From Desulfosporosinus sp. UBA4726 (GTDB taxonomy: Bacteria > Bacillota > Desulfitobacteriia > Desulfitobacteriales > Desulfitobacteriaceae): a stretch of 34,007 bases of DNA. A program made the translations under genes and the position numbers. Positions within the stretch are counted from its first letter, which is position 1; every line of letters starts with the position of its first letter. The DNA lies in NCBI GenBank assembly GCA_002404215.1, contig DHJG01000097.1, positions 1 to 34,007 on the forward strand, given 5' to 3'. The notes under the pieces are model-generated. The model saw only the letters and a list, made by a program, of their open reading frames with translations. It did not search any database and was not told where the DNA came from. This document shows positions 8,008-16,816 of this stretch, piece after piece.

Positions 8008-11000
8008 ACCCGATTGGACGGTGGAGCAACGTGCGGCCATCTCCTTACGTGGCCAACTCTTGGTCGCCGCTGCGGCCGGTTCAGGCAAAACGGCTGTGCT
8101 TGTGGAACGATTAATTCACCGAATCACGGATCCTGAAGAACGTGTAGATGTGGATCGCTTTCTTGTCGTTACCTTTACTAAAGCTGCGGCGAATGAGATG
8201 CGAGAGCGTATCGGCAAGGCCTTAGATAATGCTTTGTTTCAGGAACAAGAGTCAGAGGAAATAGAACGTCTCCTTTACCAACGTAACCTTATTTATCGGG
8301 CAAGTATCACGACGTTGCATTCGTTCTGCCTAGAGCTAATCAGAAAGTATTTTTACCAGCTTGAACTTGATCCAGCGTTTCGGGTTGCCGATCAGGCCGA
8401 GGCCGAGCTTCTTCGCCAAGATGTAGTTGAAGATCTCTTCGAAACAAGGTATGAACGTGTTGACCTTGCCTTCTTGAAACTCGTCGATGCCTTCGGATCG
8501 GATCGTGATGATCAACCGTTGATGGAGCATGTTTTGCATCTTTATGCGTTCGCCTATAGTCAACCCCACCCGGATGTGTGGCTTAGTTCGCTTGATCGTG
8601 CCTATGTGTGGGAGGATATCGAATCCTTAATGCAGAGCGAATGGGGTCAAACTGTTCGCCAAGGACTAGTGGATCTTGTGAGTGAAAGTATAAACTCACT
8701 TGAGCGGGCCGAAAAAATTGCCCTGTGCCCAGGTGGACCTGACGTCTACGCGGGGACATTTCAAGATGATTTGAACCGAGTAAGGTTACTATACGACGCT
8801 TTAAATGAAGGGGATTGGGCTCAGGTCGAAGCTCAGTTTCAGCTTGCTGTCAACTATCCCAGACTTCCAGCTGCACGCTCTAAAGCAAAGAAGACCTCCG
8901 AACCAGTGATGATCGACGAGTCCTATCAAAAAATTCTCCAAGAAGAATGCAAGAAATTAAGGGATGAGGCTAAGAAAAGACTCAATTCTTTAAAAGATGA
9001 GGTCTTTATTTATCCCCTTGAAGACCAGCTCCCTGCTTTACGCGAGATGGGTACAATGGCCCAAACGCTGGGGGCCTTAGTGAGTGAATTTTCTCAAGTT
9101 TATGCGGCGGCGAAGGGGCACCGCAACGTCTTAGACTTTACTGACCTAGAACATTTTGCCCTCCGATTACTGGAGGAGGAAGGTGAAGCTTCTTCGATTG
9201 CCCAAGGATTAAAGGATTATTTTGTGGAAGTGTTGGTGGATGAATATCAGGACATCAACCCCGTTCAAGAACGCCTCTTGCAAATGGTATCCAGGCAAGG
9301 GGATTCCCCCAATCTCTTTATGGTTGGAGATGTCAAGCAGAGTATTTATCGGTTTCGCATGGCCGATCCCAGTTTGTTTTTGGCCAAATATAATGCCCTG
9401 CCTCATTGGTACCCTGGTTTGCCGGACGGTACGTCTCTTATAGAGAGTGTGATTGATCTAAATCGCAATTTTCGAAGTCGGCGAGAAGTGGTGGAGGGAG
9501 TTAATTTTCTCTTCCGTCAGATCATGACTATCGGAGCTGGAGAAATTCTGTATGACGATCAAGCAGCCCTACAATACGGAGCATCCTTTGTATCTGGGCA
9601 GGATCAAATTGGTACTGCAGAAGGACCTATAGAAGTCCACCTTATTGACATGAAAGGGATAAAAGACCAATTGGCCGTTTCATCCTCTGATGAAACACTT
9701 GGCAAAGCTGTTGAAGGACAAAACACAGAAGTGGACCCCGAGCCATCCCCGGTGGAAGGTGCCAACGGTACTGAGGAGGAATTACCCTCTGGAACTGAAG
9801 ACGCCGCTTCTCAAGAAGAGCTCGATAAGGCTCGTATCGAAGCACGTCTGGTCAGTGAGCGGATCCAGCTCATGGTACAAGGAGCCGAATTCCAGATTTA
9901 TGATAAAAATCTCAACACCTTTCGTCCGGTTCGTTATTCTGATATTGTGATCTTGATGCGTTCATACTCTGCTGTGGCACCGATTTATGTAGAAGAGTTC
10001 CAAAATGCGGACATTCCTGTTTATGCCGAAACAACAACCGGCTACTTTGGCGCTAGCGAAGTGGAAACGATGTTGTCCCTTCTCAAGATCATTGATAACC
10101 CGCACCTTGATATTCCTTTAGCTGCAGTCCTGCGATCTCCATTCGTCTGCTTGAACGGGAGTGAGTTAGGTAAACTGCGGATGATGCTCCCCGAAGGAGA
10201 CTTTTATGAAGCGTTAACCCTAGCGGTCTGGGCCGGGTTGAACAATGAAAATCTGGCACCGGAGAAAGTAAATGATTTTCAACAAATCTTAGGGCTCTAC
10301 GCAGAATCCCTGCCCCAAAGGCTAGAAAAGGCCCAAGAGCTATTAGTCACTGCACTGGGACTGACGAATAAAATTACAGATTTTTGGATAAAACTGCAAA
10401 CCTGGCGAACCAGGTCTCGTCGCATATCTCTCGCAAATCTTCTCTGGTCTCTTTATGAAGAAACTGGATATCTGGCTTATGTTGGAACTATGCCTGCAGG
10501 CATTCAGCGTCAGGCCAACCTACGAGTACTCTATGATCGTGCTAGTCGCTTTGAAACAACAAGGTACCGCGGATTGTTTCGCTTTCTTCGCTTTCTGGAT
10601 CGCTTCCAGGGGCAAGGCAAAGATATGGGCAGTGCTCGAGTTTTAGGGGAAAATGAAAACGTTGTCCGTTTGATTACAGTTCACGCTAGTAAGGGGTTGG
10701 AATTCCCGGTTGTCTTCGTTGTTGGCCTGGGTCGTACCTTTAATACACGAAGCCTCAAGGGAAAGGTCCTCCTCCACTCCAAATTAGGAATGGGTATGCC
10801 GATCATCGATGTGGAAAACAATGTTCGTTACCCTTCATTAATTCAGTATGCGGTCAAGCAACGTTTGGCTCATGAATCTTTAGCGGAAGAGCTTCGTATC
10901 CTATATGTTGCTCTAACACGCGCCAAGGAACGATTGTTCCTCTATGGAAACCTGGATAACTTTGAGAATACACTTCTCAAATGGCAACGTACTGCAGATT

Positions 11001-12142
11001 GGGCAGAGGTCGCCTTGCCAGAAGGTCAACTGCGGAGTGCCAAATGCTTTCTGGATTGGATCGGTCCTGCGTTAGCTCGACATCCTGAGCGTCTTTTCGG
11101 CGAAGTGGAGGGACTCTCCACCTTATCCATTCCGGAAGTTAACTCACGATGGGAGGTACAAATCCATCGAAGCCTATCATCAGCTAAGGAAGAAAGCGGG
11201 GAGAAGACTCTCGGAGAAAGCAAAGATGAAAACGTAGAAATAGGTTCTGAGAAGAGCTTCAGCGTAGAAATTGAGGATAAAAGTGTTGAATCTTGGTTTG
11301 CTGACGTTAACCGTCAGTTAAACTGGGAGTATCCACACATCAATTCGGTCCGGCAGATAGCGAAAACCAGTGTCAGTGAACTGAAACGTCAATACAATTG
11401 GCATGCTAACGAGGAGGCACCTCTGCATCCAACACTTTGGGAACGCACTGATTCCATGAAACGGCCAAAATTCCTTCAGGCTGCACAACCACTCACAGCG
11501 GCAGAACGGGGAACCGCCTTACACAAAGTAATGCAACACCTGCCTTTTAAAGAATGGGTAACCAACTGGCCAACGTTGTCTCAGCTGGAACAGACTAAGA
11601 TCGTTATCGAATTTCTGAGTCGGCTTGAACAGCGTGAAATTCTCAGTGTAGAAGAAAAAAGCAGTATTCAGCCAGGGCAAATTGTTCAATTTTTGGGCAC
11701 CCCACTAGGACAGCGACTCTTTAGCGCCGAACAACTACTTCGGGAGGTTCCGTTTACGCTAAACTTTCCCTCCGAGGGCAAAACGAATATCTTGGTTCAA
11801 GGAGTCATCGATGCTGTGATTATCCGTTCAGACGAATTCGATGTTGTGAACGCTGAAATTCTTGACTATAAGACAGATTCCGTTCGTACGGTCAAAATAG
11901 ACTGTACAGCAGGTAGCTCAGACAGTTCAGACACTGCGAAAGGTGAAACGGACCCGGAGCAGATCTTGCGAGAACGGTATGCCCTACAACTCACACTTTA
12001 TGCTCTTGCGATTGAACGCTTGATGAGCATCAAGGTCTCCCATTGTACACTTTATTCGTTTGCTCTCGGACGCGAAATATCCATTTCAGAGGAGCTTCGT
12101 AGACGCATTCAAGTTCCCGGTTTCCCTTTCCCAGCTCTTTGA
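8000..12142 (+). CDS. addA: ATP-dependent helicase/nuclease subunit A (AddA)
   Basis: UvrD-type 3'-5' helicase with a C-terminal nuclease; partner of AddB. I choose GTG 8000 (MSKPDWTVEQRAAI), 8 bases after GGAGG inside the end of addB; ATG 7985 lies upstream of that site. Features in order: Q motif near Q10, Walker A AAAGSGKT (Lys 30), Walker B VDEYQD (D414/E415), VGDVKQSIYRFR, LITVHASKGLEFPVV, LYVALTRAKERL, then nuclease residues GTALHKVMQ and ILDYKTD (D1289, K1291). At 1380 residues it is longer than B. subtilis AddA (about 1230), mostly because of two acidic low-complexity inserts at about residues 560-615 and 1058-1100. Both active sites look intact. No terminator is evident after the stop. 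Confidence 0.96.
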   Translation: MSKPDWTVEQRAAISLRGQLLVAAAAGSGKTAVLVERLIHRITDPEERVDVDRFLVVTFTKAAANEMRERIGKALDNALFQEQESEEIERLLYQRNLIYRASITTLHSFCLELIRKYFYQLELDPAFRVADQAEAELLRQDVVEDLFETRYERVDLAFLKLVDAFGSDRDDQPLMEHVLHLYAFAYSQPHPDVWLSSLDRAYVWEDIESLMQSEWGQTVRQGLVDLVSESINSLERAEKIALCPGGPDVYAGTFQDDLNRVRLLYDALNEGDWAQVEAQFQLAVNYPRLPAARSKAKKTSEPVMIDESYQKILQEECKKLRDEAKKRLNSLKDEVFIYPLEDQLPALREMGTMAQTLGALVSEFSQVYAAAKGHRNVLDFTDLEHFALRLLEEEGEASSIAQGLKDYFVEVLVDEYQDINPVQERLLQMVSRQGDSPNLFMVGDVKQSIYRFRMADPSLFLAKYNALPHWYPGLPDGTSLIESVIDLNRNFRSRREVVEGVNFLFRQIMTIGAGEILYDDQAALQYGASFVSGQDQIGTAEGPIEVHLIDMKGIKDQLAVSSSDETLGKAVEGQNTEVDPEPSPVEGANGTEEELPSGTEDAASQEELDKARIEARLVSERIQLMVQGAEFQIYDKNLNTFRPVRYSDIVILMRSYSAVAPIYVEEFQNADIPVYAETTTGYFGASEVETMLSLLKIIDNPHLDIPLAAVLRSPFVCLNGSELGKLRMMLPEGDFYEALTLAVWAGLNNENLAPEKVNDFQQILGLYAESLPQRLEKAQELLVTALGLTNKITDFWIKLQTWRTRSRRISLANLLWSLYEETGYLAYVGTMPAGIQRQANLRVLYDRASRFETTRYRGLFRFLRFLDRFQGQGKDMGSARVLGENENVVRLITVHASKGLEFPVVFVVGLGRTFNTRSLKGKVLLHSKLGMGMPIIDVENNVRYPSLIQYAVKQRLAHESLAEELRILYVALTRAKERLFLYGNLDNFENTLLKWQRTADWAEVALPEGQLRSAKCFLDWIGPALARHPERLFGEVEGLSTLSIPEVNSRWEVQIHRSLSSAKEESGEKTLGESKDENVEIGSEKSFSVEIEDKSVESWFADVNRQLNWEYPHINSVRQIAKTSVSELKRQYNWHANEEAPLHPTLWERTDSMKRPKFLQAAQPLTAAERGTALHKVMQHLPFKEWVTNWPTLSQLEQTKIVIEFLSRLEQREILSVEEKSSIQPGQIVQFLGTPLGQRLFSAEQLLREVPFTLNFPSEGKTNILVQGVIDAVIIRSDEFDVVNAEILDYKTDSVRTVKIDCTAGSSDSSDTAKGETDPEQILRERYALQLTLYALAIERLMSIKVSHCTLYSFALGREISISEELRRRIQVPGFPFPAL

Positions 12143-12154
12143 CATTTGTTCAAC

Positions 12155-12183
12155 TTGCCATTTAGGCTTACACCGCTTATGAT
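12155..12183 (+). promoter_or_regulatory. Sigma-A promoter for the RNA methyltransferase gene
   Basis: TTGCCA (12155-12160), 17-base spacer, TATGAT (12178-12183). Both hexamers are one base from consensus and the spacing is ideal. It lies 68 bases upstream of the start codon at 12251. Confidence 0.65.
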
Positions 12184-12250
12184 AGTACAGACTCAATTAT
12201 TACATGCGCATTCGCGCAAAATGCACGTTATTTAGAGAGGTTGAATCCAA

Positions 12251-13384
12251 ATGGCAAAAATTGAACTAATCGCAACTGCCGCTTTTGGTTTAGAATCCAT
12301 TGTGGCTCGTGAACTAAAAAACCTGGGGTATGATAATTTAATTGTTGAAAATGGAAGAGTCACCTTCCCCACGGAAGAATTGGGGATTTGCCGTACAAAC
12401 TTATGGCTACGTAGCTCGGATCGTGTCTTGCTAAAAATGGGCTCTTTTAAAGCCAGAACATTTGAAGAGCTTTTTCAGCAAACAAAGGCCCTTCCTTGGG
12501 AGGAATGGCTTACGGAGGATGCAAACTTCCCTGTTCAAGGTAAATCTATAAAATCCCAATTATTCAGTGTTTCTGATTGTCAGGCCATTGTAAAAAAGGC
12601 GATAGTGGAACGACTCAAGGAAAACTACGGCCGGAGCTGGTTTGAGGAAACGGGACCCCGCTATCAGATTGAAGTTGCTCTCTTGAATGATGTGGTTACG
12701 CTGACCATTGATACATCCGGGCTAGGTCTACACAAACGAGGCTATCGACAACTTGCTGGACAAGCACCCTTAAAGGAAACATTAGCGGCCGCAATGATTC
12801 AACTGAGTCACTGGCATAATGATCGAGCGCTAATAGACCCTTTTTGTGGAACTGGGACTATTCCCATCGAAGCTGCCTTGATCGCACAAAACCGAGCACC
12901 TGGTCTGAAGCGTAACTTTGCCGCTGAAAAATGGCCCAGAGTACCCAAAGCACTCTGGCAAGAAGCTTGGCAGGAAGCGTTAGATTTCTGGGATCGTAGT
13001 GTACCATTACATATCTACGGTTCAGATATTGATCCCACCGCCTTAGCTTTAGCTCGTACACACGCCATTGAAGCTGGAGTAGAGGATGTGATTCACTTTC
13101 AGCGGCTGCCAGTGGCAGACGTGCGATCTAGGTTCAAATATGGTCATATGATTGCCAATCCACCTTATGGAGAACGACTTGGCGACGTGACAGAGATCGA
13201 AGTGCTCTATCGTGAACTTGGGGAAACGTTCAATAGCTTAGAAAACTGGTCTCTTCATATGTTAACCACTCACCAATTTCCAGAACGATTAATTGGACGG
13301 CGCTGGGATAAGAGTCGAAAACTCTACACTGGACGGCTTGAATGCCATTATTTTCAGTTCTTCGGCGCACGTCCACCTAGGTAG
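12251..13384 (+). CDS. THUMP-domain class I SAM-dependent RNA methyltransferase (YpsC/RlmL type)
   Basis: A 377-residue rRNA guanine-N2 methyltransferase candidate. The N-terminal part (IELIATAAFGLESIVARELK, then a THUMP region to about residue 155) binds RNA. LGLHKRGYR precedes the Rossmann methyltransferase domain with SAM motif DPFCGTGTIPIEAALIA, YGSDIDP (acidic ribose-binding motif) and the catalytic IANPPYGERLG. The family includes E. coli RlmL (m2G2445 of 23S rRNA) and B. subtilis YpsC; the exact position modified is not predictable from sequence. It has its own promoter and a terminator at 13464-13496, so it appears monocistronic. RBS is GAGAGG about 10 bases before ATG. Confidence 0.9.
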   Translation: MAKIELIATAAFGLESIVARELKNLGYDNLIVENGRVTFPTEELGICRTNLWLRSSDRVLLKMGSFKARTFEELFQQTKALPWEEWLTEDANFPVQGKSIKSQLFSVSDCQAIVKKAIVERLKENYGRSWFEETGPRYQIEVALLNDVVTLTIDTSGLGLHKRGYRQLAGQAPLKETLAAAMIQLSHWHNDRALIDPFCGTGTIPIEAALIAQNRAPGLKRNFAAEKWPRVPKALWQEAWQEALDFWDRSVPLHIYGSDIDPTALALARTHAIEAGVEDVIHFQRLPVADVRSRFKYGHMIANPPYGERLGDVTEIEVLYRELGETFNSLENWSLHMLTTHQFPERLIGRRWDKSRKLYTGRLECHYFQFFGARPPR

Positions 13385-13463
13385 TCGTGCCAAAACGATG
13401 TAGATGAAATAACGGATTCACCGTTGACCCTAGCTAGCTGTTACCTGAATTACGGTTAAACCA

Positions 13464-13496
13464 AAGAGGTCTAATGCGATTTGCATTAGACCTCTT
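13464..13496 (+). terminator. Stem-loop after the RNA methyltransferase gene
   Basis: Perfect 14-bp stem AAGAGGTCTAATGC (13464-13477) with its complement (13483-13496) and loop GATTT. The T tract after it is poor (CATGACTTTT), so termination may be partial, but position and stem strength support the call. Confidence 0.7.
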
Positions 13497-13969
13497 CATG
13501 ACTTTTAACTCAACCGTTATTAGTTAGTGAACGCAAATGTGAGGTTTGCCCTGAAAGGTGAGATATCTAAAATCGGGCGTTGAACTTCCTCATCAGCTTA
13601 AGCAATAGGTGTACGTAAAACTATACAAAATAAAAGTGATTGTGAAGTTAAAATTGGTATTCATGTTTTCAATTTACTTCATAAAGTAAATTTGATGCTA
13701 TATTTCAATTTCATATAGCTATTTAAACATGAAGAAAATAAAGGATTAGCTCCATTTTTTTAATGAAAGGGAGAGCGTTTGAATTATATTTCAATAGAGT
13801 AGTGAAAGCTTACTGTCGAAACTTGTGATTTAAATATCTACGACAGTATAAATTGTCGATATCAGATTACACAATCATGATCATACGAAATGGTAATTTT
13901 ACAAGCATTATAAACTGACTTACACTAGAAAGTGAAATTATAAACAAACAATTAAGGAGGTCGAGGTAT
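13497..13969 (+). promoter_or_regulatory. Gene-free region upstream of dsrMK with four inverted repeats
   Basis: No credible ORF is present; the stretch is AT-rich. Inverted repeats: (1) AATTTACTT-N4-AAGTAAATT at 13671-13692; (2) GCTATAT-N9-ATATAGC at 13697-13719, only 4 bases on; (3) TACTGTCG (13811-13818) with CGACAGTA (13841-13848); (4) TTACACT-N4-AGTGAAA at 13920-13937 with one mismatch, about 30 bases before the dsrM start. The pairing is visible in the sequence; their role as operators or leader structure is inferred. Repeats 1 and 2 lie upstream of the best promoter candidate and repeat 4 downstream. Confidence 0.5.
13853..13881 (+). promoter_or_regulatory. Candidate promoter of dsrMK
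   Basis: TTGTCG (13853-13858), 17-base spacer, CATGAT (13876-13881). The hexamers match only partly, so this is a weak or regulated promoter at best; it would give a leader of about 80 bases. Confidence 0.35.
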
Positions 13970-14854
13970 TTGTTACTGAGTTTAATTGCTTACCTATCCA
14001 TATTCCTTTTTATCGGAATATCTGTTTACAAGGCTTATCGGTTTGCAACCATGCCTATGCATGGGCGAATGGATCTCTATCCGATTCCCAAAGAAGAAGG
14101 ATTTGAACATGGGGGTTCCTTTTATGAGGAATCTGAATGGTGGAAAAAACCACACAAAGTTTCTCACGTACGGGAAATAACAGAAATGTTAAAAGAAATT
14201 GTCTTTATTAAGAAGCTTTTTGAAAACCAACGTCCGTTATGGTGGATTTCCTATGCTCTTCACTTAGGTATCTACTTTCTTATGTGCTGGACAATATTAT
14301 TAGTAATTGGTGTATTTTCTATCCCCAATGGGGTTGCTGTGGAGAACTTGAACGTCTGGGGATCGTTAATTTACTACCTAACTGTTCTGACAGGCATTTG
14401 CGGTCTTGCCCTAGCTACTTTAGGATCTGGAGCATTATTTCTGCGCAGGGTGTTCGACAATACCTTGAAGAAGCATACGACTCCTCAAGAGTATTTTAAT
14501 CTGTTGCTCATTTTTGCTGCTCTTGTTACTGGGATCATGACTTGGGGCACTGATTTATCCTTTGGCACTGCACGAGAAGTGACAGGAAGTCTTGTTACTT
14601 TCTCTGATTTTACAGCCACTACCCTTCAAACCCTGAACATTATACTAGTCGGAATTATGTTAATTTATATTCCTATCAGTAAAATGAGCCATTATGTTGG
14701 GAAGTACTTTACGTTCCATAAAGTTCTCTGGGATAATGACCCGAACCTTAAGGGAAGTGCGATCTCACATGAAGTTAAAAAAGCATCGACTTTCAAACCG
14801 ACCACCTCTTGGTCTGCCCCTCATCTTAAGCCTCCCGTCGCACCGGGGAAATAA
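13970..14854 (+). CDS. dsrM: DsrM: cytochrome-b-type membrane subunit of the DsrMK complex
   Basis: Membrane subunit thought to oxidise menaquinol through haem b and pass electrons to DsrK; related to nitrate reductase gamma subunits (NarI). The 294-residue protein has an N-terminal helix (LLSLIAYLSIFLFIGISVY), a soluble loop to about residue 85, then about four helices, including WWISYALHLGIYFLMCW, IYYLTVLTGICGLALATLG, FNLLLIFAALVTGIMTW and LNIILVGIMLIYI. Candidate haem ligands are His in ALHLGIY and in the KMSHYVGKYFTFHK loop. It starts at TTG 13970 with AAGGAGGT upstream. dsrK follows after 43 bases. No dsrJ, dsrO or dsrP is adjacent, as is common in Gram-positive sulfate reducers. Confidence 0.88.
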   Translation: MLLSLIAYLSIFLFIGISVYKAYRFATMPMHGRMDLYPIPKEEGFEHGGSFYEESEWWKKPHKVSHVREITEMLKEIVFIKKLFENQRPLWWISYALHLGIYFLMCWTILLVIGVFSIPNGVAVENLNVWGSLIYYLTVLTGICGLALATLGSGALFLRRVFDNTLKKHTTPQEYFNLLLIFAALVTGIMTWGTDLSFGTAREVTGSLVTFSDFTATTLQTLNIILVGIMLIYIPISKMSHYVGKYFTFHKVLWDNDPNLKGSAISHEVKKASTFKPTTSWSAPHLKPPVAPGK

Positions 14855-14897
14855 CTTAAATCTTGAGTTTTGATTTTATGGAAAAGGAGATCAAAGT

Positions 14898-16520
14898 ATG
14901 ATAAATTCAAAAGATCTATGTCCGAAGGATTTGGGACGACGCTCTGATGAGCAACTGATCAAACTCGAACTAGATCAATTAATGCCTTTATTAGCACCGT
15001 ATGATAAGCCTGGAATGGAATCCCAACTAACTGATCCTAAGCCTGCTTGGAAAGAAAAATACTGCACTACTTTAGATGGCTATGTAGGTGTAGGAACCTT
15101 AGTTCGTCCGAAAACTAAAGAGGAAGAAGACGAATTTGTCAGGAAGTTTCTCGTTGGCTTAGAAAAGATTTTTTCTGATGCTAATAACGGGGTACTCCAG
15201 CCGCTCATGTTGACCTATGATTACTGTGCTAAATGCGATACCTGTTCAAGTGCCTGTCATGTCTATGAAGCGACAGGAGACAACGAGATGTACCGTCCGA
15301 TTTTCCGTTCTGAGGTTCTTCGTAAAATCATGAAGAAGTATTTCACTACGAGTGGAAAACTCCTAGGCAGTTTTGTTGGGGCAGATATCGATGTCAACTG
15401 GGAAACGATTGCTCGTCTGGGGGAATTGTCCTACCGTTGTAATCTTTGCCGGCGCTGTGCACAGACCTGTCCTTTGGGCTTGGATAACTCCCTCCTCGCC
15501 AAAGAAATTCGCAAGATCTTTAGTCAAGAGATGGGAATTGCTCCAACTCCTATTCATGCCAAAGGTACGCTGAACCAACTTAAGACTGGTTCTTCAACTG
15601 GCTTAACTAAAGCAGCTTTTTTAGATACCCTTGAGTTCTTAGAAGAAGATACTGAAGAACGATTTGGCATTAAGCTTAAATTCCCAGTGGATAAAAAAGG
15701 TGCAGACATCCTTCTAATTCACAATGCTGGTGAGTTTATTGCTTGGCCGGAAAACCCTGTTGCGTTTGCTATTCTTATGAATGCAGCTGGTTTAAACTGG
15801 ACCCTTAGTAGTGAGATCTTGGGGTATGACAGTGTTAACTATGGTCTCTGGTATGACGATCCTATGGCTAAAAAGCTCGCTGTAGGGCAGATGCAAGTAG
15901 CCAAAGACTTAGGCGTCAACCGCATGGTGATGGGGGAATGTGGGCATGCCCACAAGGCTGCGGCTGTTGTTGCTGACCGCATGAATCTTGCTGACGGTAA
16001 GATTCCTGTAGAGAGCTGTTTCCCTATGTTTTGGGATATCGTCAAGAATAAACGCGTAAAATTCGATCCCAGTAAGAATAATTTTCCAGTGACTCTCCAC
16101 GACCCTTGCAATGTGGTGCGCCAAATGGGAATTGTACAGCCTCAACGAAATGTCGTCAAAGCACTATGTCCTCAGTTTAGAGAAATGGCACCTCATGGAA
16201 CAGAAAACTACTGCTGTGGCGGGGGGAGTGGTTTTGCCATTATGAATGACGCTAACTTCCCTGAATTTAGAACTCAAATTGCTTCACGGGTGAAATTTAA
16301 CCAGATCCTGGGAGCCTTTAAGGATGAAATAGCAGACCCCTCGATTGTTAAATATATCTGTGCTCCTTGTTCTAACTGTAAGGGAGCGATGCGTGGTATT
16401 CTAGAACACTATGATGCAACTGAGAAGTTTAATCTCCAGTATTCTGGTTTAGTTGAGTTAATGGTCAACGCAATGGTGGATCTGAAAGTGCCCTTCTTTG
16501 AGTTCTTAGAAGAAAAATAA
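14898..16520 (+). CDS. dsrK: DsrK: iron-sulfur (HdrD-like) subunit of the DsrMK complex
   Basis: Cytoplasmic electron-transfer subunit, thought to reduce the DsrC disulfide or trisulfide produced by sulfite reduction. The 540-residue protein carries two [4Fe-4S] motifs, C110-C113-C116-C120 (CAKCDTCSSAC) and C181-C184-C187-C191 (CNLCRRCAQTC). A heterodisulfide-reductase CCG-type region follows: HDPC, then ENYCCGGGSGF 35 residues on, then ICAPCSNCKG. These are the features of HdrD/DsrK proteins. RBS AAGGAGAT lies 8 bases before ATG 14898. No DsrC gene is in the window. The transcript ends at the strong hairpin 27 bases after the stop. Confidence 0.93.
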   Translation: MINSKDLCPKDLGRRSDEQLIKLELDQLMPLLAPYDKPGMESQLTDPKPAWKEKYCTTLDGYVGVGTLVRPKTKEEEDEFVRKFLVGLEKIFSDANNGVLQPLMLTYDYCAKCDTCSSACHVYEATGDNEMYRPIFRSEVLRKIMKKYFTTSGKLLGSFVGADIDVNWETIARLGELSYRCNLCRRCAQTCPLGLDNSLLAKEIRKIFSQEMGIAPTPIHAKGTLNQLKTGSSTGLTKAAFLDTLEFLEEDTEERFGIKLKFPVDKKGADILLIHNAGEFIAWPENPVAFAILMNAAGLNWTLSSEILGYDSVNYGLWYDDPMAKKLAVGQMQVAKDLGVNRMVMGECGHAHKAAAVVADRMNLADGKIPVESCFPMFWDIVKNKRVKFDPSKNNFPVTLHDPCNVVRQMGIVQPQRNVVKALCPQFREMAPHGTENYCCGGGSGFAIMNDANFPEFRTQIASRVKFNQILGAFKDEIADPSIVKYICAPCSNCKGAMRGILEHYDATEKFNLQYSGLVELMVNAMVDLKVPFFEFLEEK

Positions 16521-16546
16521 TAGTCATAAATTAACCATAGATTCAT

Positions 16547-16587
16547 AAAAATAGACCATTTCAGAATATATGAAATGGTCTATTTTT
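16547..16587 (+). terminator. Strong terminator after dsrK
   Basis: Perfect 17-bp stem AAAAATAGACCATTTCA (16547-16563) with its complement (16571-16587), loop GAATATA, ending in a run of seven T. It isolates dsrMK from the ferredoxin-dsrABD unit. From the reverse side it also has a run of A on the plus strand, so it could work both ways. Confidence 0.93.
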
Positions 16588-16816
16588 TTGGGTTTTGACC
16601 ATGCATTGCTTGACATAGAGGAAGTCTAATTTCTTACAGGGGGTGTGGCCTACCACTTTACGTTTGCCAACTTCGTACCCCAATCGGACGATTTAATGAT
16701 GACTTCATGCGGCGTGCTTAGAGATGCCGAATTATTCCAAGCTTATTGATCTTCAACTCTCTTGTATAGTGAAAGCTTTTAAGGGGCACTGAAGGAAATA
16801 TGTGTCGTGTCGTAAC

